DNA of 64,000 bases. It comes from Phenylobacterium aquaticum (GTDB lineage: Bacteria > Pseudomonadota > Alphaproteobacteria > Caulobacterales > Caulobacteraceae). Location of the stretch: contig NZ_JALDPT010000023.1 of NCBI RefSeq assembly GCF_022695515.1, forward strand, positions 23,254 to 87,253, written 5' to 3'. Below the pieces are notes generated by a model. That model saw only the letters and a list, made by a program, of their open reading frames with translations, was not told where the DNA came from and made no database searches. Below are positions 8,418 to 18,333 of this stretch, piece after piece. Numbering within the stretch: position 1 is the stretch's first letter; the number at the start of each line of letters is the position of its first letter. The translations under genes and the position numbers were made by a program.

Positions 8418-9898
8418 AATCCGTCCAGGATCGATGGCCGCAGCGTGATCCCCTCGATGACACGCCGCGCCTGGAATGCGGGGTCTTCGGCGTCTTCGAC
8501 GTCGCGGAGGCCTCCCCGATCACGGCGCTCGGGCTGCACGCCCTGCAGCATCGCGGCCAGGAAGCTTGCGGCATCGCCAGCTTCGACGGGCAGGGTTTCC
8601 ACACCGAACGGCACATGGGCTATGTCGGCGACGCCTTCGCCGGCGGCGACCTCATGGACCGCCTGCCCGGCTACGCCGCCATCGGCCACACCCGCTATTC
8701 CACGGCCGGCGGCAGCTTCATCCGCAACGTCCAGCCGATGTTCGCCGACCTCGACTCCGGCGGCGTCGCCATCGCCCACAACGGCAATCTCACCAACTTC
8801 CTGACCCTGCGCCAGCAGCTGGTCGCCGAGGGCGCGATCTTCCAGTCGACCTCGGACTCCGAGGTTATCCTGCATCTGATCGCCCGTTCGCGCCGGGCCC
8901 GCATGGTCGAGAAGTTCATCGACGCCCTGTCGCGCATTGAGGGCGGCTACGCCCTGGTGGCGCTCTCCAACAAGAAGCTGATCGGCGTGCGCGACCCGCT
9001 GGGCATCCGCCCGCTGGTGCTTGGCGAGCTCGACGGCAAGTACGTGCTGGCCTCGGAGACCTGCGCGCTCGACATGATCGGCGCCAAATTCGTCCGCGAT
9101 ATCGAGCATGGCGAGATGGTGGTCATCGACCACGACGGCATCGAATCCTTAAGGCCCTTCCCGGCCGCCCGGGCCCGGCCCTGCATCTTTGAATATGTCT
9201 ATTTCGCCCGTCCCGACTCCGTGGTGAACGGCCGCTCGGTCTATGAAGTGCGCAAGCGCATGGGCCGCCGCCTGGCCCAGGAGAGCCATGTCGACGTCGA
9301 CGTGATCGTGCCGGTGCCGGACTCCGGCGTGCCGGCGGCGCTGGGCTACGCCCAGGAGACCGGGGTGCCCTTCGAGATGGGCATCATCCGCAATCACTAT
9401 GTCGGCCGGACCTTCATCCAGCCGACCCAGGGCGCCCGGGAACTGGGCGTGCGCATGAAGCTGTCGCCGAACCACGCGGTCCTAGCCGGCAAGCGGGTGA
9501 TGCTGATCGACGACTCCATCGTCCGCGGCACCAATTCGATCCGGGTGGTCCGTATGGTGCGTGAGGCCGGCGCCGCCGAGGTGCACCTGCGCTCGGCCTC
9601 GCCACCGATCAAGTGGCCAGACTTCTACGGCATCGACATGCCCGACCGCGACAAGCTGCTGGCCGCCAACCACTCGGTCGAGGAGATCGCCAAGATCCTG
9701 GACGTCGACTCCATGGGCTATCTGTCGGTCGACGGCCTCTATTCGGCGATGAATTCCGAACCGCGCGATCCCAAGGACCCGCAGTTCACCGACCACTATT
9801 TCACCGGCGACTATCCCACCCGCCTGCTGGACCGGGAGATCGCCGAGGGTCGAAACGACACCGCCGACCGTCAGCTTTCCTTCCTGGTCGACGCGTGA
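8414..9898 (+). CDS. purF: Amidophosphoribosyltransferase
   Basis: A 494-aa enzyme for the first step of de novo purine synthesis: PRPP + glutamine to 5-phosphoribosylamine. The N-terminal nucleophile hydrolase domain begins at Cys22 (ECGVFGVFD). The first 21 residues are a propeptide that must be removed to expose the cysteine. HALQHRGQEACGIASFD and GHTRYST are typical of the glutaminase half. The phosphoribosyltransferase half has the PRPP loop VMLIDDSIVRGTNS. It overlaps cvpA by 4 bp upstream and the next gene by 4 bp (GTGA). Confidence 0.98.
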   Translation: MKSVQDRWPQRDPLDDTPRLECGVFGVFDVAEASPITALGLHALQHRGQEACGIASFDGQGFHTERHMGYVGDAFAGGDLMDRLPGYAAIGHTRYSTAGGSFIRNVQPMFADLDSGGVAIAHNGNLTNFLTLRQQLVAEGAIFQSTSDSEVILHLIARSRRARMVEKFIDALSRIEGGYALVALSNKKLIGVRDPLGIRPLVLGELDGKYVLASETCALDMIGAKFVRDIEHGEMVVIDHDGIESLRPFPAARARPCIFEYVYFARPDSVVNGRSVYEVRKRMGRRLAQESHVDVDVIVPVPDSGVPAALGYAQETGVPFEMGIIRNHYVGRTFIQPTQGARELGVRMKLSPNHAVLAGKRVMLIDDSIVRGTNSIRVVRMVREAGAAEVHLRSASPPIKWPDFYGIDMPDRDKLLAANHSVEEIAKILDVDSMGYLSVDGLYSAMNSEPRDPKDPQFTDHYFTGDYPTRLLDREIAEGRNDTADRQLSFLVDA

Positions 9899-10893
9899 GT
9901 TCAGAGCGTTCCGGGCTGTTCGCCCGTATCAAGCCGGACTGGTACATCATCCTGATCGTCAGCATGGTCGTGCTGGCCTCGATCCTGCCGGCCCACGGGG
10001 CGGCGACTCCGGTGTTCGGCCTGGCGACCAAGATCGCCATCGGCCTCGTCTTCTTCCTGCATGGGGCCAAGCTGTCGCGCGAGGCGGTGATCCGCGGGAT
10101 CACGCACTGGCGGCTGCACCTGCTGGTGCTGGCGGCGACCTTCGTCCTGTTCCCGATGCTGACCCTGTTGATGGCCGCCCTGCCCGCCTGGATCACGCCA
10201 GTCGCGCTCGCGCCCGGGATCGTGTTCCTGGGCTGCCTGCCCTCGACCATCCAGTCCTCGATCGGCTTCACCGCCATCGCCCGGGGCAATGTGGCGGCCA
10301 CGGTCGCCTCGGCCACAGCCTCCAATTTGCTGGGCATCGCCATCACACCCTTGCTGGGCGCCCTGCTGATGCACGCCCAGGGCAACGGGCTGTCGTTCCA
10401 TTCGGTGCAGTCGATCGTCGTCCAGCTCCTGGTTCCCTTCGTGGCCGGACAGCTGCTTCGCCCGGTGATCGGGCCCTGGATCGCGGCGCGGGCCAAGCTT
10501 CTGTCCTATGTGGATCGCGGGTCGATCCTGCTGGTGGTCTATTCGGCCTTCTCGGAAGCCGTGACCGGCGGCATCTGGCGCCAGGTCAGCGCCCTGGATC
10601 TCGTGCGGCTGGCGTTCATCTGCCTGGTGCTGCTGGGCCTGGTTCTGCTGGCGACATTGATGGCGGCGCGCGCCTTCGGCTTCCCGACCGAGGACGAGAT
10701 CACCATCCTGTTCTGCGGCTCCAAGAAAAGTCTGGCCAGCGGCGTGCCCATGGCCGGCGTGCTGTTCCCCGGCGCGGGGCTCGGCCTGATGCTCTTGCCA
10801 ATTATGATCTTCCACCAGCTGCAGCTGATGGCCTGCGCGGTCATCGCCCAGCGCTATGCAAGGCGGGCGGACACGACGCCCGAGACGGTTTAG
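9895..10893 (+). CDS. SBF-like (bile acid:sodium symporter superfamily) transporter, YfeH type
   Basis: A 332-aa integral membrane protein with nine or ten predicted helices. I place it in the SBF-like family of which E. coli YfeH (also about 332 aa) is a member. Family features include PGIVFLGCLPSTIQSSIGFTAIARGNVAA and CGSKKSLASGVPMAGVLF, the crossover-helix segments that form the substrate site in the ASBT fold. The substrate is unknown. The GTG start overlaps the purF stop (GTGA), which makes this start convincing and implies translational coupling. Its presence behind purF might reflect only a compact operon, not purine transport. Confidence 0.85.
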   Translation: MSSERSGLFARIKPDWYIILIVSMVVLASILPAHGAATPVFGLATKIAIGLVFFLHGAKLSREAVIRGITHWRLHLLVLAATFVLFPMLTLLMAALPAWITPVALAPGIVFLGCLPSTIQSSIGFTAIARGNVAATVASATASNLLGIAITPLLGALLMHAQGNGLSFHSVQSIVVQLLVPFVAGQLLRPVIGPWIAARAKLLSYVDRGSILLVVYSAFSEAVTGGIWRQVSALDLVRLAFICLVLLGLVLLATLMAARAFGFPTEDEITILFCGSKKSLASGVPMAGVLFPGAGLGLMLLPIMIFHQLQLMACAVIAQRYARRADTTPETV

Positions 10894-10903
10894 ACAGCCC
10901 GCC

Positions 10904-11644
10904 ATGACTGACAAGACGCTTCCCCTCGACGGCCAGATCGCCCTGGTCACCGGCGCCACGCGCGGCATCGGCCGCGCCAGCGCGCTGGCGCTCGCCGCCG
11001 CCGGCGCGCACATCATCGCCACCGCCCGGACCCAGGGCGGGCTCGAGGCCCTGGACGACGAGATCAAGGCTCTGACCGGCAAGTCCGCCACCCTGGTCCC
11101 GCTGGACCTGACCAACGGGTCCGGGATCGACCAGCTGGGCTATGCCATCCATCAGCGCCACGGCCATCTGGACCTGCTGGTCCATGCCGGCGCCATCCTG
11201 GGCGGCCTGACCCCCATCGCTCATATTGACACCGGAGCGTGGGACAAGATCGTCGCCACCAACCTGACCTCGGTCTATCGGCTGATCCGCTCCATCGAGC
11301 CGCTGCTGAAGGCCGCGCCGAAGGGTCGGGCGATCTTCCTGACCACGGGCCGCGTCGCGCGTCCCAAGGCCTTCTGGGGGGCCTACGGGGCCACCAAGGC
11401 GGGCATGGAGCACCTGGTCCGCACCTGGGCCGACGAGATCGAGAACACCGACGTGCGGGCCGCCCTGGTCGATCCAGGCGCCATGCGCACCAAGATGCGC
11501 GCCGAGGCCATGCCGGGCGAGGATCCGGAGACCCTGCCCGATCCCTCGGAGATCGGGCCGCTGATCGTGGAGCTCGCCCAGGCGGAGCTGGGCGTGCCGG
11601 CCGCTAGCGTCTTGTTCCCCGAGTGGAAGCAATCGCGCGGCTAG
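10904..11644 (+). CDS. SDR family oxidoreductase
   Basis: A 246-aa short-chain dehydrogenase/reductase. The Rossmann NAD(P)-binding motif TGATRGIG lies at about 15-22. The usual NNAG motif reads HAGA, the active-site Tyr-X3-Lys is YGATK, and the usual catalytic serine 13 residues before Tyr is a threonine (TTGRVARPKAFWGAY). DPGAMRTKM fits the substrate-loop region. It resembles the YciK-like branch, often found in cell-envelope or fatty-acid contexts, but the substrate is not identifiable. It follows the transporter by 10 bp, last in the plus-strand run. Its final 41 bp overlap the convergent der gene. Confidence 0.88.
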   Translation: MTDKTLPLDGQIALVTGATRGIGRASALALAAAGAHIIATARTQGGLEALDDEIKALTGKSATLVPLDLTNGSGIDQLGYAIHQRHGHLDLLVHAGAILGGLTPIAHIDTGAWDKIVATNLTSVYRLIRSIEPLLKAAPKGRAIFLTTGRVARPKAFWGAYGATKAGMEHLVRTWADEIENTDVRAALVDPGAMRTKMRAEAMPGEDPETLPDPSEIGPLIVELAQAELGVPAASVLFPEWKQSRG

Positions 11645-13217
11645 CGTTCTTGGGCTTCACGCCCGGTCTCGCCACCTTGGCGGCGCGGCCCTTGGGCGAC
11701 GCGCCCTGCCCCTTGAACTTGCCGGTCGGCTTGGGGGCCTTGGACACATAGGCCTTCTTCGGCTTGGCCTTGGCGCCGGCCTTGGCCTTGTCCGAGGCTT
11801 CCGCCAGGGTCTTGGCCGCGAGACCGGTCTTGGCCTTGGTGCGGGTCTTCTTGACCCGCTCCTGGGTCGGACGGCTGAGCGCCTCGCCCTCGGCGAAGGG
11901 GTTCTTGTTCGACTTCACGGTCAGCCGCATGGGCACGCCCGGCAGGTCGAAGCTCTCGCGCAGCGAATTGATCAGGTAGCGGCGGTACTGGTCCGGCAGC
12001 TGGTTCGCCCGGCTGGCGAACAGCACGAAGGTCGGCGGCCGGGCCTTGGTCTGGGCCATGTATTTCGGCTTCACCCGGTGGCCGCCGACGGCCGGCGGCG
12101 GGTGGCGCTGGATCGCCTGGGCCAGCCAGTCGTTGAGGTCGCGGGTCTTGACCTTGGTCGACCAGTCCTTGTGGACCTTGAAGACGGCGGGCATCAGCTT
12201 GTCGAGGTTGCGCCCGGTCTCGGCAGAGAGCGCGATGACCGGCGAGCCCTTGAGCTGCGGCAGCAGGCGCGCCGCCTCCTCGACGATCTCGGTCATCTTG
12301 GCGTTCTGGTCGTCCACCAGGTCCCACTTGGCCAGGCAGAAGACCAGGGCCCGGCCCTCCCGCTCGACCAGGTCGGCGATCTGCAGGTCCTGGACCTCGA
12401 AGGGGTGGGTGGCGTCCATCACCAGGATCACCACTTCGGCGAAGGTGATGGCGCGGATGGAGTCGGCGGTGGAGAGCTTTTCCAGCTTCTCCTGGACCCG
12501 GGCCTTGCGGCGCAGGCCCGCGGTGTCGACCAGCCGGACCTGACGGTCCTCCCAGGTCCAGTCCACTGGAATGGCGTCGCGGGTGATGCCGGCCTCAGGG
12601 CCGGTCAGCATGCGGTCCTCGCCGATCAGCTTGTTGACCAGGGTCGACTTGCCGGCGTTAGGACGCCCGACGATGGCGATCTTGACGGCCTTGTCGCCCT
12701 CGTCCTCGCCGCCGAGATCGGCCTCGTCATTGATCGCCGAGACGGCGGCGTAGAGATCGGCCATGCCTTCGCCGTGCTCGGCGGAGACGGCGATGGGCTC
12801 GCCCAAGCCCAGGCTGTAGGCCTCGTTGATGCCCACGTCGCCCTGGCGGCCCTCGGCCTTGTTGGCGAGCAGGATCACCGGCTTGTCCCGCTTGCGCAGG
12901 ATCTCGGCGAAGACCTGGTCCATGGGGGTGACGCCCTCGCGGGAGTCGACCACGAACACGGCCACGTCGCACTCGTCGATGGCGAGTTCGGTCTGGGCGC
13001 GCATGCGCGCTTCCAGGCTGTCGTCGGTGACGTCCTCGAAGCCGGCGGTGTCGATCAGCTCCAGGTCGATGTCGCCGATCCGGCCCGTGCCGAAGCGACG
13101 GTCACGGGTGACGCCCGGGCGGTCGTCGACGATGGCGAGCTTCTTGCCCGCCAGCCGATTGAACAGGGTCGACTTTCCGACGTTGGGGCGCCCGACGATG
13201 GCGAGTCTGAGCGGCAT
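11604..13217 (-). CDS. der: Ribosome biogenesis GTPase Der (EngA)
   Basis: A 537-aa double GTPase for late 50S subunit assembly. G-domain 1 has GRPNVGKST at about 8-16, DTAGFEDV and NKAEG. G-domain 2 has GRPNAGKST near 187-195, DTAGLRRKA and AKWDLVDD. The KH-like domain covers about 360-455. The C-terminal 80 residues are a Lys/Ala-rich tail (KTRTKAKTGLAAKTLAEASDKAKAGAKAKPKK and more, ending RGTRR; shown in part only as KAGAKAKPKK). This is longer than in E. coli Der (490 aa) and is probably RNA-binding. It lies 12 bp after the bamB-like gene on the same strand, an order common in alphaproteobacteria. Confidence 0.97.
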   Translation of the reverse strand: MPLRLAIVGRPNVGKSTLFNRLAGKKLAIVDDRPGVTRDRRFGTGRIGDIDLELIDTAGFEDVTDDSLEARMRAQTELAIDECDVAVFVVDSREGVTPMDQVFAEILRKRDKPVILLANKAEGRQGDVGINEAYSLGLGEPIAVSAEHGEGMADLYAAVSAINDEADLGGEDEGDKAVKIAIVGRPNAGKSTLVNKLIGEDRMLTGPEAGITRDAIPVDWTWEDRQVRLVDTAGLRRKARVQEKLEKLSTADSIRAITFAEVVILVMDATHPFEVQDLQIADLVEREGRALVFCLAKWDLVDDQNAKMTEIVEEAARLLPQLKGSPVIALSAETGRNLDKLMPAVFKVHKDWSTKVKTRDLNDWLAQAIQRHPPPAVGGHRVKPKYMAQTKARPPTFVLFASRANQLPDQYRRYLINSLRESFDLPGVPMRLTVKSNKNPFAEGEALSRPTQERVKKTRTKAKTGLAAKTLAEASDKAKAGAKAKPKKAYVSKAPKPTGKFKGQGASPKGRAAKVARPGVKPKNASRAIASTRGTRR

Positions 13218-13229
13218 GAGGTCCTAAGC

Positions 13230-14637
13230 TTAGCGCAGCGCGATGAGTTGAGCCTCATCCGACACGAAATAGAGGGCGCCGTTGAGGGCGATGGGGCCGA
13301 TCAGCAGCGGGGCGCCGACCTGGACCGACTTTTCGACCACGCCGGTCTTGGCGTTGAGGGCGACGATCTCGCCAGTGTCGGCGCCGAGCACCAGACGGCC
13401 ATTGGCCAGGATCGGGCTCGACCAGAGCGGACGCACCACGTTCTTCTTGGCGTCCGTCTTGCTCTTGCCGAGGCTGTTGTACCAGGCGGCCTTCTTCTTC
13501 ACACGGTCGACGTTGAGATCGCGGATCCAATAGACCTGGCCGGTCTCGCGGGCGATGCAATAGACCTTGCCGGCCTTGTCGACGACATAGACGACGTCGC
13601 CGGCCGCCCAAGGGGTGGTGATGCCGGTGATCGGCAGGGTCCAGCGGGGCTGGCCGGTGCGCAGGTCGGTGGCCGCCAGGACGCCCGAATGGCTCACGGC
13701 GTAGACGTCGCCCTGATAGATGACGGCGGCCGGGAATGTCGCGGATTTCCGAGAGCGCATTGGTCCGGCTGGCGCGCGACAGGGCCTCGTTCCAGAGGTC
13801 GTTGCCGTTGGCGGCGCGCAGGGCGACCAGTTCGCCGGAGCCGAAGGAGGCCACGACCGTGTCGCCGGAAACCGCCGGGCTTGAGGCGCCCAGGATGCGG
13901 GCCGATTCCGACAGGGCCTGATAGGTCCAGCCCTCGGCGCCGGTGGCGGCGTCGAAGGTCATCAGGGTGTTGTCGATGGCCACCACGAACACCCGGCCGC
14001 CGACCACGGTCGGGGCGGCATGGATCGGCTCCTCGGTCATCTTCTTCCAGATCACCGCGCCGGTGTCGGCGTTGAGCTGGGCGACGAACCGGTAGCCGGA
14101 GGCGACATAGAGCTTGCCGTCGGCGATGGCGATGCCGCCGCCGAAGGCTTCGGCGTCACGCTTGTTCTTGGGACGCAGGTCGACCTTCCAGACCTCGGCG
14201 CCCGACTGGGCGTCGTGGGCCGAGACCGTGGCCTCGCCGTCCATGACATAGATCTTGCCGTTCACGGCCACCGGCGGGGCGGTGACGTGAGCGCCGCGGG
14301 TGGACTTCTGGCCGATGCCGCGCTTCCAGGCGACCGAGAGGCCGCCGCCGGCGGCGACATGCTCGATCGAGTTCTCGGCCGTGCCGCCCGGCAGGGCCCA
14401 CTGAGTGACCGGCTGGGCTTCGGGCAGGAAGAAGTCGGCGCCCTTCAGGCCCTCGGACACTTCGATCTTGTCGTCGAAGGCCACCACGGCGACCCGCTGG
14501 CCGGCGGCCGCGAACTCCTTGGGGCCGTCGTCCTTCTTATGGAAGGGATTGATCTTCCCGACCGTGGAGCAGCCGGCGGCGGCCACGGCCACCGTCAGCA
14601 TGAGCGCGAGGATGCCGTTACGGCGCAGAGTCATCAT
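13230..14637 (-). CDS. bamB: PQQ-repeat outer-membrane lipoprotein, BamB-like (frameshift in the sequence)
   Basis: About 468 aa if the reading frame is joined. The N-terminus is a lipoprotein signal with lipobox VAVAAAGC (Cys23). Beta-propeller blades with PQQ-type repeats follow (GEVWKVDLR, ADTGAVIWKK, DAATGAEGWTY, RTGQPRWTLPITG, ARETGQVYWIRDL, NAKTGVVEKSVQVG). BamB helps BamA insert outer-membrane barrels. The frame breaks at about 13722-13733: the first part ends NALSEIRDIPG and the second resumes at AVIYQGDVYAVSHSG one base off. The break lies over the palindrome CGGCCG. Two lost C bases would restore GRPVIY, the form I expect. A sequencing error is the likeliest cause. It overlaps the upstream yfgM-like stop codon. 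Confidence 0.85.
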
Positions 14638-15406
14638 TGGGCGGGCTGAGCTTGCTGTTGCGGCGCGGAAGGGGAAAGGCCGGGGACCGAGGCGCCCGGA
14701 GCGAGTTGGACAGGCGGCGGCAGGGCCATGGCGGCCTTCACCGCCCCGGCCACGGCCTTGGCCGAGCCCGATTCGATCAGCTGCTTGGCGGCCTGGGCGC
14801 GGGCCCGGGCGCGTCCTGGGCGTCCGGCATCAGGGAGATGACCACGAAGTCGTCCTTGGCGCCATTGTAGTCGCCCGCCAGGATCTTAGCGAAGGCGCGG
14901 GCCTCACGGGCCTGGGCCTTGTAGGGACGACCGTCCTTCATCAGGGGCTCCAGGCGCGCTTCCATGTCCTTATAGGGCGCGGTGTCGAGCAGGGCGAAGG
15001 CGGATTTGAGGCGGGCGGCGTCGCCGATCACGAAGTCCGGGGCCGCGGCGGCCGAGGCGTCGAACAGCTTCACGGCCTCGGCGGTCTTGCCGGCGGCCAG
15101 CTTGATTCCGCCCTGCTGCTGCAGGGCCAGAGCCTTGTAGGCCTTGGAGGACGACTTCGCGACCTCGCCGAACAGGCGGTCGGCCTCGTCGGTGCGGCCG
15201 GCCTGGAAGGCGTCGAGGGCCTGGGCGTACTCGTCCGAGGCCTTGGCCGTGGCCTTGCTGGTGTAGGTGTCATAACCCCAGATTCCCAGGGCGGCGATCA
15301 GGGCCGCGCCCAGGGCGCCCGCGATCCAAGGCAGGGCCTTGAGGGCCATCTGCTTGTACCGGTCGGCGCGGAGCTGCTCCTCCACCTCGTCAAAGACATC
15401 GACCAC
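14634..15406 (-). CDS. YfgM-like TPR membrane protein (frameshift in the sequence)
   Basis: About 257 aa when joined. A cytoplasmic N-terminus (MVDVFDEVEEQLRADRYKQM) leads to one transmembrane helix (about 24-46), then a periplasmic TPR-like helical domain (EYAQALDAFQAGRTDEADRLF, GIKLAAGKTAEAVKLFD). This matches the YfgM/TPR_21 family, which works near SecYEG and periplasmic chaperones. The frame breaks around 14803-14812: after MPDAQDA the read frame ends in PGPAPRPPSS. The neighbouring frame continues RARAQAAKQLIESGSAKAVAG to a stop at 14634-14636 that overlaps the bamB start. One missing base in the self-complementary CGGGCCCGGGC tract explains it. It is the first gene of the bamB-der unit. 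Confidence 0.82.
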
Positions 15407-15551
15407 TTAGGAAAACTCCGCACGAACCGGCGTCAGGGAATAGAGCGGCGGAACCTATAGCGGCGGACGGCCCGCCGCAACGGTGGGGGTTCCTTCCGAG
15501 CAAACGGACTTTCGGCTGGCGGCCCCCGATCCCAGGGGTTAGCCATCAAGA

Positions 15552-17485
15552 ATGGCGGAAGAGCGGCGCTTCGACGTCGCCTGTTGCGGGGAGATGAGCG
15601 ACTTGACCCAGCCGAAGGATGCGACGCGCGCGACGCTTGAGGCCCAGGCCCGCCTGGCCGCCAGCCTGCCGCCTGAGGACGGCGCCGACCTGGAGCGCGC
15701 CCGCAAAGGCTTCATCGACACCCTGCCCCACGCCCGGATCGAGAACGCCAAGGGCTGGCCCGCCTGGGACCTGACGCCCTTCGCCTTCCAGGCCGACGGC
15801 GAGGTCTGTCCGCCGACGGTCAATCCCAGCCTGTGGCGCCAGGCCCAGCTGAACCTGAACCACGGCCTGTTCCAGGTGACCGAGGGGATCTACCAGGTCC
15901 GCGGCTTCGACCTGTCCAACATCACCTTCGTGGAGGGCGACGAGGGCTTCATCGTCATCGACCCCCTCACCTCGGCCGAGCCGGCGGCCGCGGCCCTGGC
16001 GCTCATGCGCAAGCATCGCGGCGACAAGCCGGTGAGCGCGGTGATCTACACCCACAGCCATGTGGACCATTATGGCGGGGTGAAGGGCGTGCTGACCGAC
16101 GCCGACATCGCCGGCGGAGCGCGGATCGTCGCGCCGGAAGGGTTCCTGGCCGAGGCGGTCAGCGAGAACGTGCTGGCCGGCAATGTCATGAACCGGCGGG
16201 CGACCTACATGTACGGGGCGCTGCTGCCGCGCGGCCCTCGGGGCCATGTGGATTCCGGGCTCGGCAAGGCGGTGTCCGGCGGGCAGGTCAGCCTGATCGC
16301 GCCGACCGAAAGCATCTCCAAGACCGGAACGCGGCTGACCCTGGACGGGGTGGAGATCGTCTTCCAGGTCACGCCTGGGACCGAGGCGCCGGCGGAGATG
16401 AACTTCTTCTTCCCGCGCCACAAGGCGCTGTGCATGGCCGAGAACTGCACCTGCCAGCTGCACAATCTCTACACCCGCGCGGGGCCCAGGTGCGCGACGC
16501 CAAGGCGTGGAGTTTCTATATCGACGAGGCGATCGACCTGTTCGCCAAGGACTCCGAGGTGCTGTTCGCCAGCCACCACTGGCCGCGCTGGGGCGCCAAG
16601 GACCAGGTCGCGTTCCTGGAGACCCAGAGCGACCTCTACAAGTTCATCCACGACCAGACCCTGAGGATGGCCAATCACGGCCTGACCCCGCTGGAGATCG
16701 CCGAGCGCATGGCCCTGCCGCCGAGCCTGGCGGCCGAGTGGCACACGCGGGGCTATTACGGGACGCTGAGCCACAACACCAAGGCGGTCTATCAGCGCTA
16801 TCTCGGCTGGTTCGACGGCAATCCGGCCAATCTGCACAAGCATCCGCCGGTCGAGGCGGGCCGCCGCTATGTCGAGCTGGCCGGCGGGGCCGAGCCCCTG
16901 CTCGCCAAGGCGCGGGTGGCGTTCGAGGCCGGCGACTATCGCTGGGTGGCCGAGGTGGTGAACCACCTGGTCTTCGCCGACCCCGACAATATGGAGGCGC
17001 GCAACCTGCAGGCCGACGCTCTGGAGCAAATGGGCTACCAGGCCGAGTCCGCGCCGTGGCGGGATTTCTACCTGACCGGCGCCCAGGAGCTGCGGCACAT
17101 CCGTCCGCCCGCCGCCGGGCCGCGCCAGGGGGCGACGGGGCAGCTGCGCACCCTGCCTGCCGACTCCCTGGTGGATTCGCTCAGCGTGCGGCTGAACGGC
17201 GAGGCCATCGGCCGGGCGGAACCGGCCATGACGCTCACCTTCACCGATGTGGACGAGAGTTTCCGGGTCCGGGTTCGCAACGGCGTGCTGCACCATCGCG
17301 TGGCGCGGCCCACGGCGGACGCGATCGGCCTGACCCGCGGGACCCTGGTCGATCTGGTGACCGGCGAGCAGACCCTGGAGGCGGCTCAGGCCGAGGGGTT
17401 GGTGAGCGGCGAGACCGCCCCCTTGCAGGCGCTGCTGGCGGTGCTTGACCGCTTCGACTTCTGGTTCGAGATCGTCCTGCCTTAG
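15552..17485 (+). CDS. Alkylsulfatase-type metallo-beta-lactamase fold hydrolase (frameshift in the sequence)
   Basis: About 644 aa when joined, similar in length and layout to Pseudomonas SdsA1, which cleaves primary alkyl sulfates such as SDS to alcohol plus sulfate. The zinc motif is His168-Ser-His170-Val-Asp172-His173 (THSHVDHYGG). AENCTCQLHNLYT supplies the second metal shell. An alkylsulfatase dimerisation region (RMANHGLTPLEIAERMALP) and a C-terminal SCP2-like lipid-binding domain (from about 520) follow. The frame breaks near 16482: TACACCCGCGCGGGG lacks one C relative to the TPRGAQVRDAKAW expected. Another possible start is the ATG at 15594. No signal peptide is evident, unlike SdsA1. 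It ends overlapping the convergent SDR by 4 bp. Confidence 0.87.
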
Positions 17486-18333
17486 GACTCGCCCGCCATG
17501 AACTTCGCGAAGGCGGCCTCGAAGTCGGGATGCCAGCGCGACAGGGCCGGCCGGTTCTCGATCAGGTCGCCCATGGCCCAGGCCATGCGCTTTTCGTCCA
17601 TGGCGCGGGTGACGTCGTTGTCGGGGCAGAGGATGTAGAAGTCGCCCTTGGCCAGGGCGGCCTCCATGAACGCGACCACCTGTTCCGGCGTCCAGGCGCC
17701 CGGCGGCTTCTCGGTTCGCGCGCCGCGGGTCATGCCGGTGAAGGTGAAGCCGGGGATCAGCAGGTGCGCGGTGACCTGGCAGCCCGGGACGTTGCGCAGC
17801 TGATGCGCCAGGCCCTCGGTCAGGGTCTTCACTCCGGATTTGGTGACATTGTAGGCGATGTCGCCGGGGGGATTGGTGATCCCCTGCTTGGAGCCGGTGT
17901 TGATGATGGCGCAGGGCGAGCCTTGCGCGACCATGTCCTCGGTGAAGGTCTGGACGGCGTTGATCACGCCCCACAGATTGATCGACAGCAGGCGTCGCCA
18001 GCGGTCGTTATTCTGATAGGCGCCCGCCCCGCCGCCGACGCCGGCGTTGTTCATCAGCACCGCGACCTCGCCGAAACGGCCATAGACCGCGTCGCGCAGG
18101 CGCTCGACGGCGTCGAGGTCGGAGACGTCGGTCGCCACCCCGAACACGTGGTCACTGACGGCGGCGTGCTTGGCCACGTCCTTGATCGCCGATTCCAGGG
18201 GCTCGCCCTCGAGATCGGCCAGGCAGACATTCATGCCCAGCCCGGCGAAGCGGCGGGCGGCGGCGCGGCCGATGCCGCTGGCCGCGCCCATGACCACGGC
18301 GGTGCGGCCGGCGGCGAGGGCGGGATGGCTCAC
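17482..18333 (-). CDS. SDR family NAD(P)-dependent oxidoreductase
   Basis: A 283-aa classical-type short-chain dehydrogenase. The cofactor motif GAASGIG is at about 16-22, with an acidic residue (ADLEGE) at the end of beta-2 favouring NAD(H). NNAGVGGG, the catalytic serine in NTGSKQG and YNVTK are all present. The C-terminal extension of about 60 residues ([38 protein letters not shown], quoted only as region 225-262) is seen in a subfamily often found with lipid or steroid metabolism. The substrate is not identifiable. The start codon overlaps the panB stop by 4 bp, so it is cotranscribed with panB. Proximity to the alkylsulfatase is suggestive of fatty-alcohol handling, but that is inference. 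Confidence 0.9.
   Translation of the reverse strand: MSHPALAAGRTAVVMGAASGIGRAAARRFAGLGMNVCLADLEGEPLESAIKDVAKHAAVSDHVFGVATDVSDLDAVERLRDAVYGRFGEVAVLMNNAGVGGGAGAYQNNDRWRRLLSINLWGVINAVQTFTEDMVAQGSPCAIINTGSKQGITNPPGDIAYNVTKSGVKTLTEGLAHQLRNVPGCQVTAHLLIPGFTFTGMTRGARTEKPPGAWTPEQVVAFMEAALAKGDFYILCPDNDVTRAMDEKRMAWAMGDLIENRPALSRWHPDFEAAFAKFMAGES

Noticed and set aside
12078..14075. Long plus-strand open frame opposite der and the bamB-like gene
   Set aside because: Antisense shadow of well-supported genes on the minus strand; composition typical of shadow frames.
13230..14637. Programmed frameshifting in the bamB-like and yfgM-like genes
   Set aside because: No slippery heptamer or downstream stimulatory pattern shared by the sites; the same type of break occurs in unrelated essential genes, which points to sequence errors.
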